Below are positions 26,737-35,640 of a DNA stretch of 59,806 bases, piece after piece. Position numbers and translations under genes: made by a program. The DNA comes from Candidatus Baldrarchaeota archaeon (GTDB taxonomy: Archaea; Asgardarchaeota; Baldrarchaeia; Baldrarchaeales; DXJG01): NCBI GenBank assembly GCA_030587435.1, contig JAUQZC010000136.1, positions 1-59,806 on the forward strand. The letters are read 5' to 3'. Within the stretch, counting starts at the first letter, position 1. The number at the start of each line of letters is the position of its first letter. The notes under the pieces were generated by a model. It ran no database searches, was not told the origin of the DNA, and saw only the letters and a program-made list of their open reading frames with translations.

Positions 26737-26973
26737 TTGGTGATAATTTTGTCATTAATTGTCACATTGTATGATAATCAAGGAAGGACCAAACTTCCGA
26801 TAGAAATTCTTAAAGCCTTAAATCTAAAAAAAGGAGACAAATTACTTGTAAAAATTGAAAACAATAAAATTGTTCTAGAACCAGTAAATACAAAAAAATG
26901 GCCAAAACTTGAAGGAATAGACGAGGAAAAAGCACTAAAAGAAAAAACACTAGCACTTTACGAAGCTCTATGA
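26737..26973 (+). CDS. AbrB-type DNA-binding antitoxin-like protein
   Basis: A 78-residue protein with an AbrB domain (LYDNQGRTKLPIEILKALNL, KGDKLLVKIENNKIVLEPV) and a charged C-terminal helix. Alternative starts TTG 26737, GTG 26740 and TTG 26749 all lie just after an AT-rich promoter-like stretch. The adjacent divergent PIN gene could be its toxin, but that orientation is unusual. Confidence 0.75.
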   Translation: MVIILSLIVTLYDNQGRTKLPIEILKALNLKKGDKLLVKIENNKIVLEPVNTKKWPKLEGIDEEKALKEKTLALYEAL

Positions 26974-27378
26974 TTCACGATTTTTTAAATTCTACTGGAT
27001 TTAAACATGGTCAGTCGCGCATAGCACGGGACAAAGAATGCACACTTCTTAGCTTTTAACCTCTTTCTTCCCATAATTATTTGTGCTAACAATTAATAAC
27101 AGGGGGGATCACGGTAAATGCTTACTTTAGAATAACTATTCCAGCTATACTATTACCGAATTTAATATTTACAGTTGACGTGTTTTATGTCGGTCTAAGA
27201 TATTTCAATCTTTCATTTCTAGCAGTGCAAAGGTTAAAATAACTCTGATTTTTAAAATTGCGTTTTATTCAAAACCCAAATTTACTTATTATTGCGATGT
27301 AAAATGTGAACTAGGTAAACTCATAATATTTTTACTTTAATAACCCTGTAAACTCACTAACTTATTTGAGGGCTAACC
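26974..27378. other. intergenic stretch with a short hydrophobic frame
   Basis: A start-less frame at about 27107-27241 would encode roughly 43 residues, mostly hydrophobic (…PAILLPNLIFTVDVFY…). It may be a gene scrap. Otherwise AT-rich sequence leads to the promoter of the aconitase-family genes; nothing else is recognised. Confidence 0.3.
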
Positions 27379-28641
27379 ATGAGCATGACCATAACTGAGA
27401 AGATACTTGCGGAACATGCCGATTTAAAGAGAGTTGAGCCGGGTGAAATAGTTAACGCTAGAATCGACGTGGCTATGGTTCACGAGGTTCTTGGAATAAG
27501 AGTAGCAGCAATGCTCAGGGAAGCAGGAGTAAATAGAGTCTGGGATCCCGAGAAAATTGTAGCACTATTAGACCATTGGGTTCCAGCTCCAAATGTAGAA
27601 GCAGCTGAAATCCATAAGATATGTCGCTCATTTGCTAAGGAACATAAAATTAAATATTGGTACGATATGCGAGCAGGGATTTGCCACCTAGTTTTACCTG
27701 AAAAGGGTCATGTAAGACCTGGAGAACTCATAGTTGGATCAGATTCCCATACAACAACTCATGGTGCTTTTGGTGCTTTTGCAACAGGTGTAGGTGCCAC
27801 CGACATGGCAATTGTCCTCGCGACAGGTAAACTTTGGTTCAAAGTTCCAAGTACAATGAAGATAGTAATTGATGGAAGGCTGCCTGAAATGGTGACTGCA
27901 AAAGATGTAATCTTACATGTCATAGGTACCCTAGGGGTAGAAGGTGCAAACTATAAAGCTGTAGAATTTCACGGCGACACGATTCAAGCGCTGAGTGTTG
28001 ACGGGAGAATGACTTTGTGTAACATGTCGGTGGAAATGGGTGCGAAAGCAGCGATAATTGAACCTGACCAAAAAACAATAGAATATGTGAAAAGCAGAAC
28101 AAATAAACCATTTAAAGTAGTTAAAGCGGATAAAGATGCAGAATATGAGGAAATCATAGATTTTGATGTTTCAAAACTTGAACCCCAAGTAGCTAAACCC
28201 CACAGCCTTGAAAACGTAGTCCCTGTTTCAGAAGTAGAAAAAACTCCAATAGATCAAGTTTTTATAGGTTCATGTACCAATGGGAAACTAGAAGACCTAG
28301 AAATAGCTGCTAAAATACTTAGAAACCGTAAAGTCCATCCAGATGTTAGACTAATAGTAATACCTGCTTCCTACGAGATCTACCTAAAAGCATTAAAGAA
28401 AGGTATAATAGAAATCATTATTAAAGCTGGAGGAGTCGTTTGCAACCCCACATGTGGACCCTGCATCGGAGGACACCTTGGCGTATTGGGAAGCGAAGAG
28501 GTCTGTGTCTCCACTGGCAGTAGAAACTTTATTGGAAGAATGGGAAGCAAAACCTCACTCATCTATCTAGCCTCACCAGCTACCGCTGCAGCTTCGGCGA
28601 TAGAAGGAGAAATAACGGATCCCAGAAAATATGCTGGGTGA
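27379..28641 (+). CDS. leuC: aconitase-family large subunit (3-isopropylmalate dehydratase / homoaconitase type)
   Basis: This is the catalytic subunit (420 residues), which holds a [4Fe-4S] cluster. The three ligand cysteines are visible in GSCTNGKLEDLE and NPTCGPCIGGHLG, and SDSHTTTHGAFGAFATGVG is the substrate-binding block. It dehydrates and rehydrates a 2- or 3-hydroxy-carboxylic acid such as isopropylmalate, citramalate, homocitrate. GAGGG precedes ATG 27379 at seven bases. The small subunit follows with a 4-base overlap if its GTG is used. Together with the synthase at 14146 and the dehydrogenase at 15500 it could serve leucine, isoleucine or coenzyme B/lysine-type chain elongation. 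Confidence 0.85.
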   Translation: MSMTITEKILAEHADLKRVEPGEIVNARIDVAMVHEVLGIRVAAMLREAGVNRVWDPEKIVALLDHWVPAPNVEAAEIHKICRSFAKEHKIKYWYDMRAGICHLVLPEKGHVRPGELIVGSDSHTTTHGAFGAFATGVGATDMAIVLATGKLWFKVPSTMKIVIDGRLPEMVTAKDVILHVIGTLGVEGANYKAVEFHGDTIQALSVDGRMTLCNMSVEMGAKAAIIEPDQKTIEYVKSRTNKPFKVVKADKDAEYEEIIDFDVSKLEPQVAKPHSLENVVPVSEVEKTPIDQVFIGSCTNGKLEDLEIAAKILRNRKVHPDVRLIVIPASYEIYLKALKKGIIEIIIKAGGVVCNPTCGPCIGGHLGVLGSEEVCVSTGSRNFIGRMGSKTSLIYLASPATAAASAIEGEITDPRKYAG

Positions 28642-28646
28642 ATAAA

Positions 28647-29147
28647 ATGGATATAAAGCTTAGGGGAAGAGTTTGGAAATTTGGAGATAACATAAATACA
28701 GATATCATAATTCCCGGCAGATACTTGACAATAAGAAATTTATCTGAACTCAGCTCTCATACTTTTGAACCTATTATACCTAATTTTGCAGCAAAAGTCC
28801 AGTCAGGAGATATTATAGTGGCTGGACATAGCTTTGGCTGCGGAAGTTCACGTGAAGAAGCAGTTCTAGTCCTCAAACATTTAGGTATTGGGGCAATTAT
28901 AGCTGAAAGCTTTTCTAGAATATTTTTCAGGAACGCTATAAATCTCGGTTTACCAGCAATAGAATGCAAAAACATCACAAAAAAGGTTGAAGATGGACAT
29001 GAACTTGAAGTTTACCTTGACAACGGATTAATAAAAAATCTAACAACGGGAGAAACCCTTAAAGCATCAAGTCTCCCAGACTTTTTACTTGAAATAATTA
29101 AAGCTGGAGGAGCAATAAACATCCTAAAGAAAAAATTCAAACAATAA
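28647..29147 (+). CDS. leuD: aconitase-family small subunit (3-isopropylmalate dehydratase type)
   Basis: A swivelling-domain subunit of 166 residues: GDNINTDIIIPGRYLT, then GHSFGCGSSREEAVLVL and FFRNAINLGLPAIE. It forms the active site with the large subunit. ATG 28647 has GGTGA (28636-28640) at six bases; GTG 28638 overlapping the leuC stop is the alternative. A diverged copy of the C-terminal two-thirds is fused to another gene at 32005-32622. Confidence 0.85.
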   Translation: MDIKLRGRVWKFGDNINTDIIIPGRYLTIRNLSELSSHTFEPIIPNFAAKVQSGDIIVAGHSFGCGSSREEAVLVLKHLGIGAIIAESFSRIFFRNAINLGLPAIECKNITKKVEDGHELEVYLDNGLIKNLTTGETLKASSLPDFLLEIIKAGGAINILKKKFKQ

Positions 29148-29177
29148 ACCACATAGCAAAAATAATAAAATAGATGA

Positions 29178-29948
29178 TTATTTTCTTAAAACGATTCCAG
29201 TAGGATCTATTTCATGAAGTATTTTCAACTCTTCTTTTGTCGGTGGCTCGGTGGTTGAAACCTCTTCGGGAATCAATATTTCAAACTGAGAATTCGCCTT
29301 AATATCGTCTATAGTAACACCAGGATGTACTGAAAGCAACTTCATCCTTTTTGTTTCTTCATCAAACCCGTAAACACCCAGCTGCGTAATCACCCTATAT
29401 GGGCCACTGCCCTCCGGCAACCCTGCTTTTTCTCTTGCACCAGGACCAGTAAGATAACCGGGAGTAGTTATGTAATTTACCCGTTCGACGAACCTACGTG
29501 CATCCTGTCTCATCAATATAATTGTACGATTACATAGAGAACCTACGTCATTTGCTCCGCCGCTACCTGGAAGACGAACCTTAGGCTTCTCCCATGGGCC
29601 AATAACAGTTGTATTAATGTTCCCATACATATCTATTTGAGCTGCACCGAGAAAACCGTAGTCAATCCAACCGGCTTGCGCAAGCATCATAACATCATGC
29701 ATACTGGAAGCTGCAACAGCCCTATAGAAAGTACGGGAGTCACCAACTGAAATAGGTAACACTGGAATTTGAGGGCCAATACCGCCAGCTTCAAAAACTA
29801 TTAGCAGATTGGGAGCATGGGTTCTTTGAGCCAACATAGCAGCTATCATTGGAAGCCCAGTTCCAACAAAAACAGATTTCCTATCCTCCAGTATTCTAGC
29901 TGCTACACAAGCCATAAGCTCTATTGTAGAATATTTAACCTCACTCAT
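29178..29948 (-). CDS. class I CoA transferase family, beta subunit
   Basis: A 256-residue protein of the CoA_trans superfamily, close to glutaconate CoA-transferase GctB and to IpdB-type ring hydrolases. An acidic motif IVFEAGGIGPQIP sits where the catalytic glutamate is found, followed by GAAQIDMYGNINTT and PGSGGANDVGS. The gene overlaps its alpha partner by four bases, with GGGGGGAAG before its ATG. Whether it transfers CoA or hydrolyses a C-C bond cannot be read from sequence. Confidence 0.85.
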   Translation of the reverse strand: MSEVKYSTIELMACVAARILEDRKSVFVGTGLPMIAAMLAQRTHAPNLLIVFEAGGIGPQIPVLPISVGDSRTFYRAVAASSMHDVMMLAQAGWIDYGFLGAAQIDMYGNINTTVIGPWEKPKVRLPGSGGANDVGSLCNRTIILMRQDARRFVERVNYITTPGYLTGPGAREKAGLPEGSGPYRVITQLGVYGFDEETKRMKLLSVHPGVTIDDIKANSQFEILIPEEVSTTEPPTKEELKILHEIDPTGIVLRK

Positions 29949-30964
29949 TTAGACTTCCCCCCTATCCATGGTGCATAAAGTTTTTCTCTTAACTTCTCCA
30001 ATCTTCTCAAATAGTTAAGCTTCTTAATTCCACCTACAAGCTCCAGATACTCTTCGAAAGTCTCTACACCATAAACATATTTGTTAAGGTATTCTTGTAC
30101 ACCTTCCTCTGTTTTTGAAAGTCTAAGCCACTCACCTATATGTTCCTCGTCAAAATAGTAGAGATAGGGCATATTGCATGGATGTGCTCCAAATGGAACT
30201 TCAACAACAGCGTCTACCAAGAAGTAGGGTATAACGGTCTTCCAAGGTTCCTCTCTAATTTTTTCGTGATCTATGATTTCTTCAGTTGTTATTATAAGTC
30301 TTTTAGCTGCCCTTGCAAGTTCAAAATCCTCAACAATGATTCCATCTATTTGCGCATTACCGTAGATGTCACATCGATGCACGTGCATAAAAACTACATC
30401 TGGAAAACATGCTGGAACCAAGCAAATAGGTTTTCCACCAAACGGATCCTTTACAACCTTTGCAGAACTCTTCTTGAACGTATCTGTTCCAAGAAGTACT
30501 CTTGTTGGGATAAAAGGTAATCCCATTGCAGCAGCTAAGAACCTCCATTGAAAGGCAGCATTAGACCACTCAGACACAACCTTACATTTACCCGTTTCAA
30601 CAGCCCTCCGCGAAGCTGGTGAAAGCCCTCGTAACTCATGTCCAAAAGCATATGCAACCTCAATCTTGTTTACACAGCCTGACGCTATGAGGATATCTGA
30701 ATCGTGTACCGCAGTCTTCCCAGCCATAGTTAAATTTCGTTTCTTCTGCCTTATAATCTCGTATATTGCAGCCATAGGAACTCTTATGTGTCCAAAGCCT
30801 CCCATAGCGATGTAATCTCCATCATGGACAAACTTTGACACTGCTTCTTTAATTGTCATACGTTTATCTCGGAGATCTCTAGGTTTTTGTGCAATCCACT
30901 TTCTATGCTCATCTGGATCATACCAAGCTAAAAGTTCCCCTTCTCCTTCATCCAATATCTCCAT
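29945..30964 (-). CDS. class I CoA transferase family, alpha subunit
   Basis: Partner of the beta gene, 339 residues. It has DGDYIAMGGFGHIRVP (glycine loop), the long central domain with HVHRCDIYGNAQIDG, and a C-terminal extension of about 70 residues beyond typical GctA-like proteins. GTG 30973 opens the frame, but ATG 30964 with GGTGG upstream is likelier. The acyl-CoA genes at 16.7-23.1 kb could supply its substrate, though it is not in the same operon. Confidence 0.8.
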   Translation of the reverse strand: MEILDEGEGELLAWYDPDEHRKWIAQKPRDLRDKRMTIKEAVSKFVHDGDYIAMGGFGHIRVPMAAIYEIIRQKKRNLTMAGKTAVHDSDILIASGCVNKIEVAYAFGHELRGLSPASRRAVETGKCKVVSEWSNAAFQWRFLAAAMGLPFIPTRVLLGTDTFKKSSAKVVKDPFGGKPICLVPACFPDVVFMHVHRCDIYGNAQIDGIIVEDFELARAAKRLIITTEEIIDHEKIREEPWKTVIPYFLVDAVVEVPFGAHPCNMPYLYYFDEEHIGEWLRLSKTEEGVQEYLNKYVYGVETFEEYLELVGGIKKLNYLRRLEKLREKLYAPWIGGKSK

Positions 30965-31230
30965 ACTAACCACCGAAACCTTAACCTAATTTACATAATT
31001 AACTTAACATTATACTCTCCATCTTTATATAATTTAATTGATACCAAGTAAATCCTAAATTAGACAAAGTAAAATTATCTTTTCTAATAACTCAGATAAT
31101 TAACAAAAACGTACAGAAATGTTACTAAATGTCTAGCAAACGCGGATGTCTGAGCGTTAATAAACTTTATAACTTTGTATTCACCTATTTTGGATAAATA
31201 AGCGCTATTATTTTTCGAGAGGTGGGAGAT

Positions 31231-31630
31231 TTGGCTAAGAAAATTCGAGTAGTTAAAATGGATGTTAGTTTTGAAGATTTTGATAAAGAAAAAATTGTAA
31301 AAATCTTGTATAAACGCAGAGGCAACAGAAAAAGATGCAAGAGAAATAGCAGAAGAGGTTAGTAAAAGGATTGAGGATAGCGTAACTACTCGTGAAATCA
31401 GATCAATGGTTCTCGATATGTTAGGGAAAAGAAATCCCGAGTGGAGAGATAGTTGGAAGTTCTACGATAGAATTGTTAAAGAAAGAATAACATTTGAGAA
31501 AGGAAAATTTGTTGGGGTAAAGAAAGGAAACCTATACCTAGGTAGAGAAGTTAGAGATATAGGTGAACCCGGACTAAGCAATGTCGAAGAGGTAAAAGAA
31601 ATTCTCAGAGAGCTCGAAGAAGATATATAA
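31231..31630 (+). pseudogene. frameshifted ATP-cone domain protein
   Basis: A strong ribosome-binding site (GAGGTGGGAG) precedes TTG 31231. The product begins KKIRVVKMDVSFEDFDKEKIVK, an ATP-cone opening, but near 31305-31312 the frame changes: the rest (NAEATEKDAREIAEEVSK…TTREIRSMVLDML) continues in another frame to TAA 31630. One base change joins the parts into a roughly 133-residue protein with the regulatory ATP-cone fold found in NrdR and ribonucleotide reductases, here with an extra C-terminal part. Either a pseudogene or a sequencing slip. Confidence 0.6.
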
Positions 31631-32004
31631 AACATGGAATTTCGTCAAAAAGATTCGTAGTCCAACCTATGTTCTGTTCACGGCAGTACCAAAATCAAAG
31701 AAAATGAGCAAAGAAGAAAAATTAAAAGCGATTGAAACAATCAACAAATTTAGAAAGAAAATTGGATGGAAACCATTCGAACCGAAAACCACTATAAAAC
31801 TGTAGCGATGGTTAAACCGCTGCAACCCGTTAGAAGCGGCAATACTTTTATTCCATTATTACGCTAGTAGTATTAAGTGATAAACATCACAATTAGAGAA
31901 TTTAAGTAAAATCTGGTAAAAGCTGGTTTAACTCAACATGTTAATTTCTTCTTCCAAACCGTGTACTAAAATAAGTTTGATATCTTGAAAAGAGGAGAAC
32001 ATAG
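31631..32004. other. short start-less frame and duplicated upstream region
   Basis: A frame without a start ends at TAG near 31805 (…SKEEKLKAIETINKFRKKIG…) and may be a gene scrap. From about 31836 the sequence resembles the region before 35402 (AGCAATACTTTTATT and so on), so the duplication that gave the chimeric gene includes promoter sequence. Confidence 0.4.
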
Positions 32005-32243
32005 ATGATACATGCTGTTGTTCTCGTTAAAGCTGATACAGGTGAATATCTTTTAGATAGAAAATACGGTAAAATAGATGTTGACGGCGCTCTTCTTTCA
32101 GGAGTTATAGCAGCTTTAAAATCATTCATAGGAGAAATAATCGAAGGAGAAATAATTAAAGCGAAAAAAGAACTTGAAGAAATAAAATTAAAAGGATACC
32201 GCATCGTCTTTGAACGTTCACCCCACACATACATAGCAATAAT
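31989..32243 (+). repeat. 255-bp direct repeat, copy 1 (longin-like gene 5' part)
   Basis: Identical to 35386-35640 apart from three bases just after the start codon. It spans the ribosome-binding site and the first 79 codons of the longin-like gene. Confidence 0.9.
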
Positions 32244-32622
32244 ACCAGATTTTGCAGCAAAAGTTACTTCTGGAGACATTATAGTAGCTGGGCATAGCTT
32301 TGGCTGTGGAAATTCACGTGAAGAGGCAGTTTTAGTTCTTAAACACCTTGGTATTGGAGCAGTTATAGCTGAAAGCTTCTCAAGAATATTCTTTAGAAAC
32401 GCCATAAATCTCGGTTTACCAGCAATAGAATGCAAAAACATCACAAAAAAGGTTGAAGATGGACATGAACTCGAAGTTTCCTTAGACAACGGAAAAATAA
32501 AAAATTTAACAACAGGAGAGACTTTTAAAGCTTCAACTTTCCCAGACTTTATATTAGAAATAATCAAGTCCGGAGGAATCATAAACATTTTAAAAAAATT
32601 AAAAAATAACAAACATCTCTAA
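32005..32622 (+). CDS. chimera: longin-like N-terminus fused to LeuD C-terminus
   Basis: The first 79 residues (MIHAVVLVKADTG to SPHTYIAI) are those of the longin-like protein at 35402. From PDFAAKV onward the sequence is that of LeuD (GHSFGCGNSREEA, FFRNAINLGLPAIE), including the ligand-binding loop, but the LeuD start (GDNINTD…) is missing. The frame is intact over 205 residues. The longin half is near-identical to its source, whereas the LeuD half differs from leuD at many third positions, so the two halves have different ages. Whether the product folds or works is unknown. A LeuD without its N-terminal strand is unlikely to be a normal dehydratase subunit. Confidence 0.8.
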   Translation: MIHAVVLVKADTGEYLLDRKYGKIDVDGALLSGVIAALKSFIGEIIEGEIIKAKKELEEIKLKGYRIVFERSPHTYIAIIPDFAAKVTSGDIIVAGHSFGCGNSREEAVLVLKHLGIGAVIAESFSRIFFRNAINLGLPAIECKNITKKVEDGHELEVSLDNGKIKNLTTGETFKASTFPDFILEIIKSGGIINILKKLKNNKHL

Positions 32623-33306
32623 CATGTCCCCTTCCACACCTAAAATCTAAGGTGTAACCAGGTTTAAGGGTCTTGTGAAGCTGCTAGTTTTTGAGGCGAC
32701 TTTAATGTTTTTGAATACTTGCACTGATTCTTGAACTTGCATTTATACGTGAAGCCTCGAACCTACGTTAAATTTCGTTTAAATGGCATCCAAACGCAAA
32801 ACTTATATTCTTACTTTTATAGTTTTTCCAGTGTAGTTGATATTCTAGGTTTGAGGTGAATCAAAACTATCGGTGTATTCATTAACCATAGGAGAACTAG
32901 AAAAAGAAATAAAAGACTATAAAACATGAAGATATGTCTTCTTTCTTTGATATGATGGTGATAATTATGTAGAATTTTCCTGCGGATAATTTGAATATAG
33001 CTATGGTAAATTCTATTAGGATTGATGAAAAACATAATGATTCTAAATAGCGATATAGTTCGAACAATAGCAGTAGAGCGAGCTATTTATAATGATTCGC
33101 TGGAACCGTTTTAACAAATTTTTGATGTAGCTATAATACACTTCCTTAAAAAAGGCGTCGTTTGATAAAGTTTAATTGGGCGAAGTGAGTAGAAATATTT
33201 ACACATGAATTGAAAATAAGAATCAAAATAACTACAATAAATAGGAAACATTTCTTCTCAGGATTCTCAAACTTCTTATACTAATAACTCCCTAGATAAT
33301 GGGAAT
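32623..33306. other. gene-poor stretch with an FG-GAP tail remnant
   Basis: Apart from the short remnant at 32867-32929 no frame is convincing; the sequence is AT-rich throughout. Confidence 0.3.
32867..32929 (+). pseudogene. remnant of an anchored protein's C-terminal tail
   Basis: An open stretch reads LSVYSLTIGELEKEIKDYKT and stops at TGA 32927-32929. The last twelve residues match the C-terminal tails of the two anchored propeller proteins. No membrane helix or longer gene is visible before it, so it appears to be a scrap. Confidence 0.55.
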
Positions 33307-34869
33307 TTATGTTTTGTAGTCTTTAATTTTTTTCTCCAGTTCCTCTATAATCCAAGGCTCAACTCTAGGTCTCAACTTTCCACGGATAGATAAAGTGAAG
33401 AAAACTAGGAGAATAGTGAAGAGTAGAATTAGAAGGAGAATTAGAAAGCTGGGTTTAGATAGCTGCCATGGCTGTCTTCCCAGCAACTGCATCTCTGGGC
33501 TTGATTCCGGATCTGTGGGATCAGTATTAGCCATATACTCTTCAAGGTTGGTGTAACCATCTCCATCGAGATCCTCTGAAGCATCATTCACAAGGGGATC
33601 TAAACCGTACTTAATCTCCCATCCGTCAGGCATGCCATCTCCCTCAGTATCAGTGTTCTCTGGATTTGTGTGGTACTCGTATTCTTGAAGATTTGTCAAG
33701 CCGTCACCATCAGCATCTAGGTTTGCGTCTCCGTTAAACATCGGGTTCAAGCCAAAATTAACTTCCCAACCATCAAGCATACCATCGCTATCAGTATCAG
33801 GGTTCTTCGGATCAGTCCCTACTATATTCTCGGAGTAGGTTGAGAGAAAGTCCATATCCAGGTCAACATCCACAAGGTTTCTCGTGCCCGTGAATTCCGT
33901 AGAACCTCTCATACCTTCCCAGTAAACCCTAAAACCAGAACCACCAAAACAATAAACATAATGATCTTCGCTTCCCACAACTATTTCAATTTTCCCATCC
34001 CCATCCAAGTCTCCTAATGCAGGAGAATTAACAGGACCATCTACTTCTTCGTATTTCCATTTTAGTGTTCCATTCCAACTCAAACAATAAATGTTCCCAT
34101 CACTACCTACTATTATTTCTAATTTACCGTCATTATCTATGTCTCCTAAAGCAGGAGAAGACGCTCCACTCCATGCTTCGTATTTCCATTTTAGTGTTCC
34201 ATTCCAACCCAAACAATAAACATGGTCGTAACGGCTTGCCACAACTATTTCAATTTTCCCATCCCCATCCAAGTCTCCTAAAGCAGGAGAGGAATGAATT
34301 AAATCACCTGTTTTGTACTTCCATTTCAGCGCTCCGTTCCAAGCCAAACAGTAGACATAGCTATCGTAGCTCCCTATTATTATTTCGAGTTTTCCATCTC
34401 CCTCGAGATCTCCTAAAGCAGGAGAAGAATAAAACCACCCACCTGTTTTGTATTTCCATTTCAGCGTTCCATTCCAACCCAAACAATAAACATAGCTCTC
34501 ACCTCCCATCACTATCTCCAGTTTTCCATCACTATCCAAGTCTCCGAAGACGGGAGAAACGCCCCCAACTATATCTTGTTTCCATTTTGGTGTTCCATTC
34601 CAACTTAAACAATAAAAATAGCGGCTTCCTATTATTACCTCGAGTTTCCCATCCCCATCCAAGTCTCCTAAAGCAGGAGAAGAAAACCACCAAATGGTAG
34701 AACCTGTTTCATATCTCCATTTTAGTGTCGGGTTCTGAATTGCTTTTATCTCTATAGGTTTAATGGAGTTTTGACCCAGACTTCCCACCACTTCGGGAGA
34801 AGCAAAGCAACCTACTAACAATATAGTTAAGATTAGTGAAGTTGGCGCTACGATATTCCTTCCTTCCAT
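33307..34869 (-). CDS. membrane-anchored FG-GAP/VCBS propeller protein with calcium-type repeats
   Basis: A 520-residue surface protein. It has an N-terminal signal segment with a possible lipobox (LVGC, about residues 18-21), then seven or so FG-GAP repeats (each with LGDLDGDGKLEIVVGS-like calcium loops and a YCLGWNGTLKWKY strand), then thrombospondin-3/EF-hand-like repeats (DTDSDGMLDGWE), one transmembrane helix (about 480-502) and a cytosolic tail LRPRVEPWIIEELEKKIKDYKT. It probably forms an extracellular beta-propeller held to the membrane. The tail is shared with other proteins here (see findings). It lies on the same strand as the ESCRT-like operon, upstream of a membrane protein and the longin gene. 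Confidence 0.85.
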   Translation of the reverse strand: MEGRNIVAPTSLILTILLVGCFASPEVVGSLGQNSIKPIEIKAIQNPTLKWRYETGSTIWWFSSPALGDLDGDGKLEVIIGSRYFYCLSWNGTPKWKQDIVGGVSPVFGDLDSDGKLEIVMGGESYVYCLGWNGTLKWKYKTGGWFYSSPALGDLEGDGKLEIIIGSYDSYVYCLAWNGALKWKYKTGDLIHSSPALGDLDGDGKIEIVVASRYDHVYCLGWNGTLKWKYEAWSGASSPALGDIDNDGKLEIIVGSDGNIYCLSWNGTLKWKYEEVDGPVNSPALGDLDGDGKIEIVVGSEDHYVYCFGGSGFRVYWEGMRGSTEFTGTRNLVDVDLDMDFLSTYSENIVGTDPKNPDTDSDGMLDGWEVNFGLNPMFNGDANLDADGDGLTNLQEYEYHTNPENTDTEGDGMPDGWEIKYGLDPLVNDASEDLDGDGYTNLEEYMANTDPTDPESSPEMQLLGRQPWQLSKPSFLILLLILLFTILLVFFTLSIRGKLRPRVEPWIIEELEKKIKDYKT

Positions 34870-35401
34870 TTAGCCACCATCCATCTCAAGCCCTATTTCC
34901 GCTTCCTGCAAACCTAGTCTACTATTCATGACTTTGTATCCTCCCTGAATTAATGTATCATATCATATGTGTTTATATACCGAATTACATAAAACTTAAT
35001 TTTTTCGCATGGCTGGGAAAAGAAACTCTAAAGTAAAACGTCTTCACATCGTCCATTAAAACGCAAAAAGCCTTGCCATAACAATTTACTATGTTGTAAA
35101 AACTTATATTAAGGTGTGAGATCAAACCACCAAGCATGTTACATCTACATAATTTTAATCTCAAAATTATTTAACAGAGTGGGCAAAAATAAGGTACACT
35201 TAGCAGGATGCAACTTCCATGTTAGTCCTTCTTAAAATCTACTAAAAAGTAGCAATACTTTTATTCAACTAATTCGCTGATAATAAGTAAGTAGTTTAAA
35301 GGATTAACAACAATTATTACAAAGTTAATAGACCTGTTTATTCTCTTCATCCAAAGCTGTATGCATTAAGAAAGCTGGTATCGCGAAAGAGGAGAACATA
35401 G
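34870..35401. other. intergenic stretch, promoters and duplicated region
   Basis: Contains AT-rich promoter-like sequence for the genes on either side (e.g. GTTTATATACC near 34970). The last 150 bases are similar to 31836-32004. No coding frame is recognised. Confidence 0.4.
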
Positions 35402-35640
35402 ATGATACATGCTGTAGTTCTTGTCAAAGCTGATACAGGTGAATATCTTTTAGATAGAAAATACGGTAAAATAGATGTTGACGGCGCTCTTCTTTCAGGA
35501 GTTATAGCAGCTTTAAAATCATTCATAGGAGAAATAATCGAAGGAGAAATAATTAAAGCGAAAAAAGAACTTGAAGAAATAAAATTAAAAGGATACCGCA
35601 TCGTCTTTGAACGTTCACCCCACACATACATAGCAATAAT
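35386..35640 (+). repeat. 255-bp direct repeat, copy 2
   Basis: See 31989-32243. This copy is inside the complete longin-like gene and is presumed to be the source. Confidence 0.9.

Noticed and set aside
16667..30964. Calling the block a steroid degradation operon
   Set aside because: Resemblance to Ltp2/ChsH2/IpdAB is only at family level and several necessary genes are missing.
34065..34700. 211-codon plus-strand frame with repeated HSNPNNK motifs
   Set aside because: It is the antisense of the FG-GAP repeats of 33307-34869; the periodicity comes from that gene.
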